64,000 nt of DNA, taken from Lelliottia wanjuensis. GTDB lineage: Bacteria; Pseudomonadota; Gammaproteobacteria; Enterobacterales; Enterobacteriaceae. A program made the position numbers and the translations under genes. This document shows positions 8,757 to 17,221 of this stretch, piece by piece. The stretch is taken from assembly GCF_030238365.1 (NCBI RefSeq), contig NZ_JASSOT010000078.1, positions 62,001-126,000 on the forward strand, in the 5' to 3' direction. Below the pieces are notes generated by a model, which worked only from the letters and a program-made list of their open reading frames with translations, was not told the DNA's origin and did no database searches. Each line of letters begins with the position of its first letter. Positions within the stretch are counted from its first letter, which is position 1.

Positions 8757-9887
8757 ATGTTCCAGTTATCAGTGCAAGACATCCATCCGGGCGAACAGGC
8801 CGGTAATAAAGAAGAGGCCATTCGCAAGATTGCCGCTGCCCTGGTGCAGGCGGGTAACGTCGCGGACGGCTACGTAGACGGCATGCTGGCCCGCGAGCAG
8901 CAGACCTCCACTTTCCTCGGCAACGGTATCGCCATTCCGCATGGCACCACCGATACCCGCGACCAGGTGCTGAAAACCGGTGTGCAGGTTTATCAGTTCC
9001 CGCAGGGGATTTTGTGGGGCGAAGGGCAGGTGGCTTACGTGGCAATCGGTATTGCCGCCAGCAGCGACGAACACCTCGGCCTGCTGCGTCAGCTGACGCA
9101 CGTCCTGAGCGATGACTCCGTGGCTGAACAGCTGCAATCTGCGACCACGGCTGAAGAGCTGCGTGCCCTGCTGATGGGTGAAAAACAGAGCGAAGCGCTG
9201 AAGCTGGATAACGAGACGCTGACGCTCGACGTGGCGGCCTCCGATCTGGTGACGTTGCAGGCGCTGAACGCCGGTCGTCTGAAAGAGGCCGGTGCGGTTG
9301 ATACCGCTTTCGTCGCCCGCGTGATTAATGACAAGCCGCTGAATCTGGGTCAGGGCGTCTGGCTGAACGACAGCGCAGAAGGCAACGTGCGCAGCGCCAT
9401 CGCCGTGAGCCGTGCCGCTAGCGCGTTTGAAGCCGATGGCGAACACGCCGCTCTGCTGGTGACTGTCGCCATGGCCGATGAACAGCCGGTTTCCGTGCTG
9501 AAGCGCCTGAGCGATCTGCTGCTGAACAACAAAGCTGAACATCTGCTGAAAGCGGATGCTGCGACTCTGCTGGCACTGCTGACCAGTGACGATGCCCCGA
9601 CCGATGACCTGCTGACCGCGGAATTTGTAGTGCGCAACGAGCACGGTTTGCACGCGCGTCCTGGCACCATGCTGGTCAACACCATTAAACAGTTCGAAAG
9701 TGAGATTACCGTGACCAACCTGGATGGTTCGGGCAAACCGGCTAATGGCCGCAGCCTGATGAAAGTCGTCGCACTGGGTGTGAAGAAAGGCCATCGCCTG
9801 CGCTTCACCGCTCAGGGGGCGGATGCTGAACTGGCGCTGAAAGCGATTGGCGAAGCCATCGCGGCTGGTCTGGGGGAGGGCGCATAA
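8757..9887 (+). CDS. fruB: FruB, fructose PTS diphosphoryl transfer protein (EIIA-FPr)
   Basis: 376 residues. The N-terminal EIIA(Fru) domain has phospho-His62 (GIAIPHGT), a central M domain follows, and the C-terminal HPr-like FPr domain has His299 in NEHGLHARPG. It carries phosphate from Enzyme I to FruA during fructose uptake and can stand in for HPr. GAGAGAGGAGAA precedes the ATG. It is the first gene of the Cra-controlled fruBKA operon; its stop overlaps the fruK ATG by 1 nt. Confidence 0.98.
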   Translation: MFQLSVQDIHPGEQAGNKEEAIRKIAAALVQAGNVADGYVDGMLAREQQTSTFLGNGIAIPHGTTDTRDQVLKTGVQVYQFPQGILWGEGQVAYVAIGIAASSDEHLGLLRQLTHVLSDDSVAEQLQSATTAEELRALLMGEKQSEALKLDNETLTLDVAASDLVTLQALNAGRLKEAGAVDTAFVARVINDKPLNLGQGVWLNDSAEGNVRSAIAVSRAASAFEADGEHAALLVTVAMADEQPVSVLKRLSDLLLNNKAEHLLKADAATLLALLTSDDAPTDDLLTAEFVVRNEHGLHARPGTMLVNTIKQFESEITVTNLDGSGKPANGRSLMKVVALGVKKGHRLRFTAQGADAELALKAIGEAIAAGLGEGA

Positions 9888-10825
9888 TGAGCAGACGTGT
9901 TGCCACTATTACGCTGAACCCGGCTTACGATCTCGTCGGCTTTTGCCCTGAAATTGAACGCGGCGAAGTGAACCTCGTCCGTACCACCGGCCTGCACGCT
10001 GCCGGTAAAGGCATCAACGTTGCTAAAGTTTTAAAAGACTTAGGTATCGATGTGACCGTGGGCGGTTTCCTCGGGAAAGACAACCAGGATGGTTTCCAGC
10101 AGCTGTTCAGCGAGCTGGGCATTGCCAACCGTTTCCAGGTGGTTCAGGGCCGTACGCGTATTAACGTTAAGCTGACGGAAAAAGACGGTGAAGTGACCGA
10201 CCTGAACTTCTCCGGCTTTGAAGTGACCGGCGCAGACTGGGAGCGTTTCGTGAATGACTCCCTGAGCTGGCTGGGTCAGTTCGACATGGTCTGCGTCAGC
10301 GGCAGTCTGCCGTCAGGCGTCAGCCCGGAAGCCTTCACCGACTGGATGCTGCGCCTGCGTAGCCAGTGCCCGTGCATTATTTTCGACAGCAGCCGCGAAG
10401 CGCTGGTGGCGGGTCTGAAAGCCTCTCCGTGGCTGGTCAAACCAAATCGCCGTGAACTGGAGATCTGGGCGGGCCGTAAGCTGCCAGAATTAAAAGATGT
10501 GATTGAAGCCGCCCATGCGCTGCGTGAACAGGGTATTGCTCACGTGGTGATTTCACTGGGTGCAGAAGGCGCGCTGTGGGTTAACGCGTCTGGCGAATGG
10601 ATCGCCAAGCCACCGTCGGTGGAAGTGGTCAGCACCGTAGGTGCCGGGGATTCAATGGTCGGCGGCCTGATTTACGGCCTGCTGATGCGTGAATCCAGCG
10701 AGCATACCTTACGTCTTGCGACCGCTGTTGCCGCCCTGGCCGTGAGTCAGAGCAATGTTGGAATTACCGAACGTACCCAGTTGGCCGCGATGATGGCGCG
10801 CGTTGACTTACAACCTTTTAACTAA
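9887..10825 (+). CDS. fruK: FruK 1-phosphofructokinase
   Basis: 312 residues, PfkB/ribokinase fold. It phosphorylates fructose 1-phosphate to fructose 1,6-bisphosphate. The N-terminal substrate segment TLNPAYD, the first PfkB region GKGINVAKVL, SGSLPSG, and the second signature with the catalytic Asp and anion hole (STVGAGDSMVGG) are all present. Translationally coupled to fruB by a TAATG overlap; 16 bp separate it from fruA. Confidence 0.98.
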   Translation: MSRRVATITLNPAYDLVGFCPEIERGEVNLVRTTGLHAAGKGINVAKVLKDLGIDVTVGGFLGKDNQDGFQQLFSELGIANRFQVVQGRTRINVKLTEKDGEVTDLNFSGFEVTGADWERFVNDSLSWLGQFDMVCVSGSLPSGVSPEAFTDWMLRLRSQCPCIIFDSSREALVAGLKASPWLVKPNRRELEIWAGRKLPELKDVIEAAHALREQGIAHVVISLGAEGALWVNASGEWIAKPPSVEVVSTVGAGDSMVGGLIYGLLMRESSEHTLRLATAVAALAVSQSNVGITERTQLAAMMARVDLQPFN

Positions 10826-10841
10826 CAGCAGGAGAGGCATA

Positions 10842-12533
10842 ATGAAAACGCTGCTGATCATTGATTCCGGTCTCGGACAAGCTCGCGCCTATATGGCGAA
10901 GACCTTGCTGGGCGCGGCGGCACACAAAGCGCATGTTGAAATGGTCGATAACCCAAATGACGCCGAACTGGCGATTGTTCTGGGCGACAAAGTTCCTGCT
11001 GACAGCGCGCTGAACGGCAAAAAAGTGTGGCTGGGCGATATCAATCGCGCGGTGGCACACCCTGAATTGTTCCTGAGCGAAGCCAAAGGCCACGCGGCAG
11101 TCTACAGCGCACCGGTTGCGACCGCTGCGGTTGCCACTGCAAGCGGCCCGAAACGCGTCGTGGCGATCACCGCCTGCCCAACGGGCGTGGCGCACACCTT
11201 TATGGCGGCGGAAGCCATTGAAACCGAAGCGAAAAAACGCGGCTGGTGGGTGAAGGTTGAAACCCGCGGTTCCGTGGGCGCTGGCAATGCCATTACCCCG
11301 GAAGAAGTGGCGGAAGCGGATCTGGTGATCGTGGCGGCGGACATCGAAGTGGACCTGGCGAAATTCGCCGGTAAGCCGATGTATCGCACCTCCACCGGTC
11401 TGGCGCTGAAGAAAACCGCGCAGGAGTTTGATAAAGCCCTCGCGGAAGCGAAGCCTTATCAGGCGACGGGCAAATCTGAGTCCTCAGCAACCGAAGGTAA
11501 AAAAGAGTCCTCGGGCGCCTATCGTCACCTGCTGACCGGCGTGTCTTACATGCTGCCGATGGTCGTGGCGGGCGGTCTGTGTATCGCGCTCTCTTTCGCA
11601 TTTGGTATCGAAGCGTTCAAAGAGCCGGGCACGCTGGCGGCGGCATTGATGCAGATCGGTGGCGGTTCAGCGTTTGCGCTGATGGTGCCGGTTCTCGCGG
11701 GTTACATTGCCTTCTCCATCGCTGACCGTCCGGGTCTGACGCCGGGCCTTATCGGCGGTATGCTGGCCGTGAGCACCGGCTCTGGCTTTATCGGCGGTAT
11801 TATTGCCGGTTTCCTGGCCGGTTACGTGGCGAAAGCCATCAGCTCTAAGCTGAAATTACCGCAGAGTATGGAAGCGCTGAAACCGATCCTGATCATCCCG
11901 CTGATTTCCAGCCTGGTGGTTGGCCTGGGTATGATCTACCTGATTGGTAAACCAGTTGCGGGCATCCTCGAAGGTCTGACCCACTGGCTGCAAACCATGG
12001 GTACGGCGAACGCGGTACTGCTGGGCGCGATCCTGGGTGGCATGATGTGTACCGACATGGGTGGCCCGGTCAACAAAGCGGCATACGCATTTGGTGTCGG
12101 CCTGCTGAGTACTCAGACTTATGCCCCGATGGCGGCAATCATGGCGGCCGGTATGGTGCCACCGCTGGCGCTGGGTCTGGCGACTATCATTGCACGTCGT
12201 AAGTTTGATAAGGCGCAGCAAGAGGGTGGTAAAGCGGCTCTGGTTCTGGGTCTGTGCTTCATCACCGAAGGTGCGATTCCGTTCGCAGCCCGTGACCCGA
12301 TGCGCGTTCTGCCTTGCTGTATCGTGGGCGGCGCGGTGACCGGTGCCATCTCCATGGCAATTGGCGCGAAACTGATGGCGCCGCACGGCGGTCTCTTTGT
12401 TCTGCTGATCCCTGGTGCGATTACCCCGGTTCTGGGTTATCTGTTCGCGATTATCGCGGGTACGCTGGTGGCGGGTCTGTCTTACGCGGTGCTGAAGCGC
12501 CCTGAAGTGGAAGCGGTGGCTAAAGTCGCCTAA
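10842..12533 (+). CDS. fruA: FruA, fructose PTS EIIB'BC permease
   Basis: 563 residues as in E. coli. An N-terminal degenerate EIIB' domain is followed by an active EIIB domain with phospho-Cys112 (ITACPTGVAHTFMAA) and a membrane EIIC domain with about nine or ten segments. It imports fructose and phosphorylates it at C1. I start at the ATG at 10842, which has AGGAGAGG upstream, not at an in-frame ATG inside fruK. Last gene of the operon. Confidence 0.98.
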   Translation: MKTLLIIDSGLGQARAYMAKTLLGAAAHKAHVEMVDNPNDAELAIVLGDKVPADSALNGKKVWLGDINRAVAHPELFLSEAKGHAAVYSAPVATAAVATASGPKRVVAITACPTGVAHTFMAAEAIETEAKKRGWWVKVETRGSVGAGNAITPEEVAEADLVIVAADIEVDLAKFAGKPMYRTSTGLALKKTAQEFDKALAEAKPYQATGKSESSATEGKKESSGAYRHLLTGVSYMLPMVVAGGLCIALSFAFGIEAFKEPGTLAAALMQIGGGSAFALMVPVLAGYIAFSIADRPGLTPGLIGGMLAVSTGSGFIGGIIAGFLAGYVAKAISSKLKLPQSMEALKPILIIPLISSLVVGLGMIYLIGKPVAGILEGLTHWLQTMGTANAVLLGAILGGMMCTDMGGPVNKAAYAFGVGLLSTQTYAPMAAIMAAGMVPPLALGLATIIARRKFDKAQQEGGKAALVLGLCFITEGAIPFAARDPMRVLPCCIVGGAVTGAISMAIGAKLMAPHGGLFVLLIPGAITPVLGYLFAIIAGTLVAGLSYAVLKRPEVEAVAKVA

Positions 12534-12540
12534 ACCTATT

Positions 12541-12566
12541 GTCGGGTGGCGCTTCGCTTACCCGAC
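12541..12566. repeat. REP-like palindrome
   Basis: A 26-bp unit with GTCGGGT and ACCCGAC arms around a GGCGCTTCGCTT centre, directly after fruA. Confidence 0.7.
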
Positions 12567-12570
12567 CGAC

Positions 12571-12607
12571 AAAAAAGCCGGGTGCTTACGCGACCCGGCT
12601 TTTTTTA
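12571..12607. terminator. Terminator between fruA and nfo
   Basis: GCCGGGT/ACCCGGC stem (12577-12583 with 12593-12599) with A6 before it and a T run after it. It is bidirectional for the convergent fruA and nfo transcripts. The T run overlaps the nfo stop codon. Confidence 0.88.
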
Positions 12608-13462
12608 TGCGGCTTGTTCAGCCGTTTGCTGTGCTTTCAGCCAGGCGATCTCTTCCGCCCAGATATCCGGATTCACCGTTTCGAGCACCATCGGGATGCC
12701 GTCAAAGCGGTCGTCCTGCATGATAAAGCGGAACGCGTCGTGACCGATGTTCCCTTCGCCGAGGCTGTGATGGCGGTCAACGCGGCTGCCGAACGCGCTC
12801 TTGGCGTCGTTCAGGTGCATCCCGCGCAAATACTTAAAGCCCACGATACGTTCGAACTCTGCGAAGGTTTTTTCACACTCTTCGCGGGAGCGCAGGTCAT
12901 AGCCTGCGGCAAACGCGTGGCAGGTATCGATACACACGCCGACGCGGGATTTATCCTCCACGCCGTCGATAATTGCCGCCAGATGTTCAAACTTAAACCC
13001 AAGATTGCTGCCCTGACCGGCGGTGTTTTCAATGACTGCCGTTACGCCCTGCGTCTGCGCCAGCGCGATGTTAATAGATTCGGCGATACGCGCCAGACAG
13101 GCATCTTCATCGATTTGCATCAGGTGGCTGCCCGGATGGAAGTTCAGCAGCGTCAGGCCAAGCTGCTCGCAACGCTGCAACTCATCGAGAAACGCATCAC
13201 GCGACTTCTCCAGCGCTTCCTCGACCGGATGGCCGAGGTTGATGAGGTAGCTGTCGTGGGGAAGGATCTGACCCGGCCCGAAACCATACTTTTCGCAGGC
13301 GGCTTTGAAATCATCAATCACTTCAGTGGTGAGCGGTGCCGCGCGCCACTGGCGCTGATTTTTGGTGAACAGGGCGAACGCAGTCGCCTCGATTTCGGCG
13401 GCGCGAATGGCGGCATTCGCAAGACCACCTGCTGCGCTCACGTGCGCTCCAACGTATTTCAT
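12605..13462 (-). CDS. nfo: Nfo endonuclease IV
   Basis: 285 residues, equal to E. coli. This zinc-dependent AP endonuclease nicks DNA 5' of abasic sites and trims 3' blocks in base excision repair. Trinuclear zinc motifs are visible in order: His69 (PHDSY), NFHPGS, ENTAGQG, DTCHAFAAGYD, HLNDAK, DRHHSLGEG and ETVNPD. In E. coli it is SoxRS-inducible. It follows yeiH on the same strand with a 63-bp gap containing a perfect inverted repeat that includes its Shine-Dalgarno. Confidence 0.98.
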   Translation of the reverse strand: MKYVGAHVSAAGGLANAAIRAAEIEATAFALFTKNQRQWRAAPLTTEVIDDFKAACEKYGFGPGQILPHDSYLINLGHPVEEALEKSRDAFLDELQRCEQLGLTLLNFHPGSHLMQIDEDACLARIAESINIALAQTQGVTAVIENTAGQGSNLGFKFEHLAAIIDGVEDKSRVGVCIDTCHAFAAGYDLRSREECEKTFAEFERIVGFKYLRGMHLNDAKSAFGSRVDRHHSLGEGNIGHDAFRFIMQDDRFDGIPMVLETVNPDIWAEEIAWLKAQQTAEQAA

Positions 13463-13468
13463 AGGGGA

Positions 13469-13511
13469 CTCCTGTTAACCCGAAACGCTTATGATAGCGG
13501 GTTAACAGGAG
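13469..13511 (-). promoter_or_regulatory. Perfect 14-bp inverted repeat in the nfo leader
   Basis: CTCCTGTTAACCCG at 13469-13482 is repeated as its exact complement at 13498-13511 across a 15-nt spacer. On the minus strand the downstream arm ends in the AGGAG that is the nfo ribosome-binding site, and the spacer contains TATCAT, a plausible -10. See the finding for the regulatory possibility. Confidence 0.7.
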
Positions 13512-13525
13512 AAGGATGTAGTGGT

Positions 13526-14572
13526 TTATGCCATCAGGCTATGAACCGCCAGGTTAATCGCGCCGCCGCCCACAATCAGCCAGACAAACAACATCAGTGC
13601 CATCAGCAGCGGTTTGGCACCGGCTTTTTTCAGGGCGCTGACGTGCGTGGTCACACCCAGCGCGGCCATTGCCATTGCCAGCAGAACGGTGTCCAGCGTG
13701 ACCAGCATATCCACGACCGCTTTAGGCAGCAGGTGGAAGGAGTTAAACACCGCCACCACGATAAACAGAATCGCGAACCACGGAATGGTGATTTTGCTTT
13801 TCTCGCCTTTGCCTGCCGGAGTCAGCTGTTTCACGCGCGCGGCCAGAATAATCAGGAACGGAGCCAGCATCATCACGCGCAGCATTTTGGCGATCACCGC
13901 CGCATTTTCGGCGTCCGGGCTGATGGCATGGCCTGCCGCAACCACCTGCGCCACTTCATGCATAGTCGAACCAATATAGATGCCGTAAGTTTCCGGCGTG
14001 AACCAGTGGGCGACCAGCGGGTACATGGCCGGATAAAGGAAAATCGCCAGGGTACCGAAGATCACCACCGTCGCCACCGCAACGGTCACTTTGCTGGATT
14101 CCGCTTTGACCACAGGCTCCGTCGCCAGGACCGCCGCGGCCCCGCAGATACTGCTCCCCGCGCCAATCAGCCAGCTGGTTTGCTTGTCGAGGCCAAACAC
14201 TTTTTGCCCGATAAAGCAGGCAAGCATAAAGGTGCTGGTGAGCGTCAGTACGTCGATGGCGATGCCGCTCACGCCCACATCGGCAATCTGCGCGAAGGTG
14301 AGGCGAAAACCATAAAGAATAATCCCGAGGCGCAGCAGGTGCTGTTTGGCAAACAGCACGCCGCCGTCGCAGGTGCTCCAGATTTTGGGGTAAACCGTAT
14401 TCCCGACGACCATGCCGATCAGAATGGCCAGCGTTAATGCGCTGAATCCAGCCCCGGCCACGGCCGGAATACTGCCGCCCCATAATGCTGCGCCAGTGAT
14501 GAGTGCGCTCAGCGCAAGTCCTGGAACGTAGTGCCACACTGTACGATGAGGGTGCAGAGTGATTTCAGTCAT
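13526..14572 (-). CDS. yeiH: YeiH, UPF0324 membrane protein
   Basis: 348 residues with about ten hydrophobic segments, including conserved UPF0324 stretches around GAGSSICGAAAV and GTLAIFLYP. It is divergent from its neighbour yeiE, a LysR regulator linked in Enterobacteriaceae to sulfite tolerance through yeiH, so a role in sulfite or small-molecule export is plausible but not shown by sequence. nfo follows on the same strand. Confidence 0.9.
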   Translation of the reverse strand: MTEITLHPHRTVWHYVPGLALSALITGAALWGGSIPAVAGAGFSALTLAILIGMVVGNTVYPKIWSTCDGGVLFAKQHLLRLGIILYGFRLTFAQIADVGVSGIAIDVLTLTSTFMLACFIGQKVFGLDKQTSWLIGAGSSICGAAAVLATEPVVKAESSKVTVAVATVVIFGTLAIFLYPAMYPLVAHWFTPETYGIYIGSTMHEVAQVVAAGHAISPDAENAAVIAKMLRVMMLAPFLIILAARVKQLTPAGKGEKSKITIPWFAILFIVVAVFNSFHLLPKAVVDMLVTLDTVLLAMAMAALGVTTHVSALKKAGAKPLLMALMLFVWLIVGGGAINLAVHSLMA

Positions 14573-14694
14573 AACCTTCTCCTTTGTCTGGCTAAAAGGT
14601 TACGGCGCTCTGGCTTAAAAATAAAATTGATTATATATTTATAATTAATCTTTATAAGTGGTAAGCAAGGCGCTTACCCGCGCGGAAGGCCACT

Positions 14695-15561
14695 ATGCAC
14701 ATTACATTGCGTCAACTGGAAGTTTTTGCCGAAGTGCTGAAGAGCGGGTCGACCACCCAGGCTTCGCAGCGTCTGGCCCTGTCTCAGTCGGCGGTCAGCG
14801 CGGCGCTGACGGATCTGGAAGGGCAGCTCGGCGTTCAGCTTTTCGACAGGGTAGGGAAGCGGCTGGTGGTGAACGAGCACGGGCGTCTGCTTTACCCACG
14901 CGCGCTGGCCCTGCTGGAGCAGGCCGTCGAAATTGAGCAGCTGTTCCGGGAAGACAACGGTGCTATCCGCGTGTATGCCAGTAGCACCATCGGGAACTAC
15001 ATTCTCCCGGAAGTGATTGCCCGCTATCGCCGCGATTTCCCGACGCTGCCGCTGGAGATGAGCGTCGGTAACAGTCAGGATGTGATCAACGCGATTATCG
15101 ATTTTCGCGTCGACATCGGGCTGATCGAAGGCCCGTGCCATAACGTGGATATCATTGCGGAACCCTGGCTGGAAGATGAGCTGGTGGTGTTTGCCTCTCC
15201 CGCATCGTCTCTGCTGCAGGGTGAAGTGACGCTGGAGCGCCTGGCGCTGGCCCCATGGATTTTGCGCGAGCACGGTTCCGGCACCCGTGAAATCGTTGAT
15301 TACCTGCTGCTGTCGCACCTGCCGCAGTTTCAGCTCGGGATGGAGCTTGGGAATTCCGAGGCCATCAAGCACGCCGTGCGACACGGTCTGGGGATCAGCT
15401 GTTTATCCCGACGGGTCATCGCCGAGCAGCTTGAAAGCGGGTCGCTGATTGAAATTCCGGTTCCGCTGCCGAAGCTGGTGCGTACCCTGTGGTGCATCCA
15501 TCATCGCCAGAAACACCTGTCGAATTCCCTGCAGCGCTTTTTGCGCTATTGCGAAATGTAG
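14695..15561 (+). CDS. yeiE: YeiE, LysR-type transcriptional regulator
   Basis: 288 residues: an N-terminal winged HTH (TLRQLEVFAEV to SQSAVSAALTDLEGQLGVQLFDR, about residues 4-60) and a C-terminal effector-binding domain of periplasmic-binding fold. It is divergent from yeiH over 122 bp that includes a very AT-rich stretch (14610-14655), the usual place for LysR-type operators with T-N11-A symmetry. In related bacteria YeiE affects sulfite tolerance, motility and iron homeostasis; the exact regulon here is unknown. Confidence 0.92.
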   Translation: MHITLRQLEVFAEVLKSGSTTQASQRLALSQSAVSAALTDLEGQLGVQLFDRVGKRLVVNEHGRLLYPRALALLEQAVEIEQLFREDNGAIRVYASSTIGNYILPEVIARYRRDFPTLPLEMSVGNSQDVINAIIDFRVDIGLIEGPCHNVDIIAEPWLEDELVVFASPASSLLQGEVTLERLALAPWILREHGSGTREIVDYLLLSHLPQFQLGMELGNSEAIKHAVRHGLGISCLSRRVIAEQLESGSLIEIPVPLPKLVRTLWCIHHRQKHLSNSLQRFLRYCEM

Positions 15562-15691
15562 CTGAGGCTCTGCTTTACTTATAATTTCGGGGCAGTCATG
15601 AAGCTCTCTTATAACAGAGTATTTCTGCCAGAAGGTTCGCGGATCGTCTGCTACAATCTCGCCTCATTTTTTGAATGGACAGCATTTTCAT

Positions 15692-17161
15692 ATGGTTTCC
15701 GAAACTAAAACCACAGAAGCGCCCGCGCTACGTCGCGAACTCAAGGCGCGTCACCTGACGATGATCGCTATTGGCGGATCCATCGGTACAGGTCTTTTTG
15801 TTGCCTCTGGTGCAACTATTTCAGCGGCAGGCCCGGGTGGCGCGCTGTTTTCTTATATGCTGATTGGCCTGATGGTGTACTTCCTGATGACCAGTCTGGG
15901 CGAACTGGCCGCTTACATGCCGGTCTCTGGCTCTTTCTCTACCTACGGCCAAAAATACGTTGAAGAAGGCTTCGGCTTCGCGCTGGGCTGGAACTACTGG
16001 TACAACTGGGCGGTAACCATCGCCGTTGACCTCGTGGCCGCGCAGCTGGTGATGAACTGGTGGTTCCCGGACACGCCAGGCTGGATCTGGAGCGCCGTCT
16101 TCCTCGCCGTGATCTTCCTGCTGAACTACATCTCTGTACGCGGTTTCGGTGAAGCGGAGTACTGGTTCTCGCTGATTAAAGTCGCGACCGTCATCATCTT
16201 TATCGTCGTCGGTGTGGCGATGATCGTCGGCATTTTCAAAGGTGCGCAACCTGCGGGCTGGAGCAACTGGCAGATAGGCGAAGCGCCTTTCGCCGGTGGT
16301 TTTGCGGCGATGATTGGCGTGGCGATGATTGTCGGCTTCTCCTTCCAGGGTACCGAGCTGATTGGTATCGCGGCCGGTGAATCTGAAGATCCGGAGAAGA
16401 ACATCCCGCGCGCGGTGCGTCAGGTGTTCTGGCGTATTCTGCTGTTCTATGTGTTCGCGATCCTGATTATCAGCCTGATTATTCCTTACACCGACCCAAG
16501 CCTGCTGCGTAACGATGTGAAAGACATCAGCGTCAGCCCGTTCACGCTGGTCTTCCAGCATGCGGGTCTGCTGTCTGCGGCGGCGGTGATGAACGCGGTG
16601 ATCCTGACGGCTGTGCTGTCGGCGGGTAACTCCGGGATGTATGCTTCAACGCGTATGCTCTACACCCTGGCCTGCGACGGTAAAGCGCCGCGCATCTTCT
16701 CTAAACTGTCTCGTGGCGGGGTGCCGCGTAACGCGCTGTATGCGACCACCGTGGTGGCGGGCCTGTGCTTCCTGACGTCGATGTTTGGTAACCAGACGGT
16801 TTACCTGTGGCTGCTGAACACCTCCGGGATGACCGGCTTTATCGCCTGGCTCGGGATTGCCATCAGCCACTATCGTTTCCGTCGCGGCTACGTCATGCAG
16901 GGGCACGACATTAACGATCTGCCGTACCGCTCTGGTTTCTTCCCGCTGGGGCCGATCTTCGCCTTTGTTCTGTGCCTGATCATCACCCTCGGCCAGAACT
17001 ACGAAGCCTTCCTGTCTGACACCATCGACTGGGGCGGCGTCATGGCGACCTATATTGGTATTCCTCTGTTCCTGATCATCTGGTTTGGTTACAAACTGAC
17101 GAAAGGAACCCGCTTCGTCCGCTACAGCGAAATGGATTTCCCGGGACGCTTTAAGCAGTAA
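15692..17161 (+). CDS. lysP: LysP lysine-specific permease
   Basis: 489 residues, 12-TM APC-superfamily amino acid permease of the inner membrane, nearly identical to E. coli LysP (start MVSETKTTEAP). The family motif GGSIGTGLFVASG lies at about residues 28-40. Besides importing lysine, LysP binds and restrains the acid-stress activator CadC in E. coli. The frame opens 7 codons earlier, but alignment sets the ATG at 15692. The 130-bp upstream region has a TATAAT at 15580 and a TACAAT at 15652; I cannot tell which is used. Confidence 0.96.
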   Translation: MVSETKTTEAPALRRELKARHLTMIAIGGSIGTGLFVASGATISAAGPGGALFSYMLIGLMVYFLMTSLGELAAYMPVSGSFSTYGQKYVEEGFGFALGWNYWYNWAVTIAVDLVAAQLVMNWWFPDTPGWIWSAVFLAVIFLLNYISVRGFGEAEYWFSLIKVATVIIFIVVGVAMIVGIFKGAQPAGWSNWQIGEAPFAGGFAAMIGVAMIVGFSFQGTELIGIAAGESEDPEKNIPRAVRQVFWRILLFYVFAILIISLIIPYTDPSLLRNDVKDISVSPFTLVFQHAGLLSAAAVMNAVILTAVLSAGNSGMYASTRMLYTLACDGKAPRIFSKLSRGGVPRNALYATTVVAGLCFLTSMFGNQTVYLWLLNTSGMTGFIAWLGIAISHYRFRRGYVMQGHDINDLPYRSGFFPLGPIFAFVLCLIITLGQNYEAFLSDTIDWGGVMATYIGIPLFLIIWFGYKLTKGTRFVRYSEMDFPGRFKQ

Positions 17162-17180
17162 GTTTCTTGAAAGATACAAA

Positions 17181-17213
17181 AAAGCCCCCGGCATCGCTGC
17201 CGGGGGCTTTTTA
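17181..17213. terminator. Bidirectional terminator between lysP and cirA
   Basis: A GC-rich 13-bp stem (AAAGCCCCCGGCA with its complement, loop TCGC, 17181-17210), with A and T runs on the two sides, between convergent genes. Confidence 0.9.
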
Positions 17214-17221
17214 TTGGGCGC

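Noticed and set aside
8769..9794. 341-codon frame antisense to fruB
   Set aside because: Antisense shadow of a certain gene; His/Gln-rich composition without motifs.
12539..14437. 632-codon plus-strand frame antisense to nfo and yeiH
   Set aside because: It runs opposite two well-conserved genes, is rich in His, Arg and Gln as antisense of GC-rich coding DNA, and matches no family.
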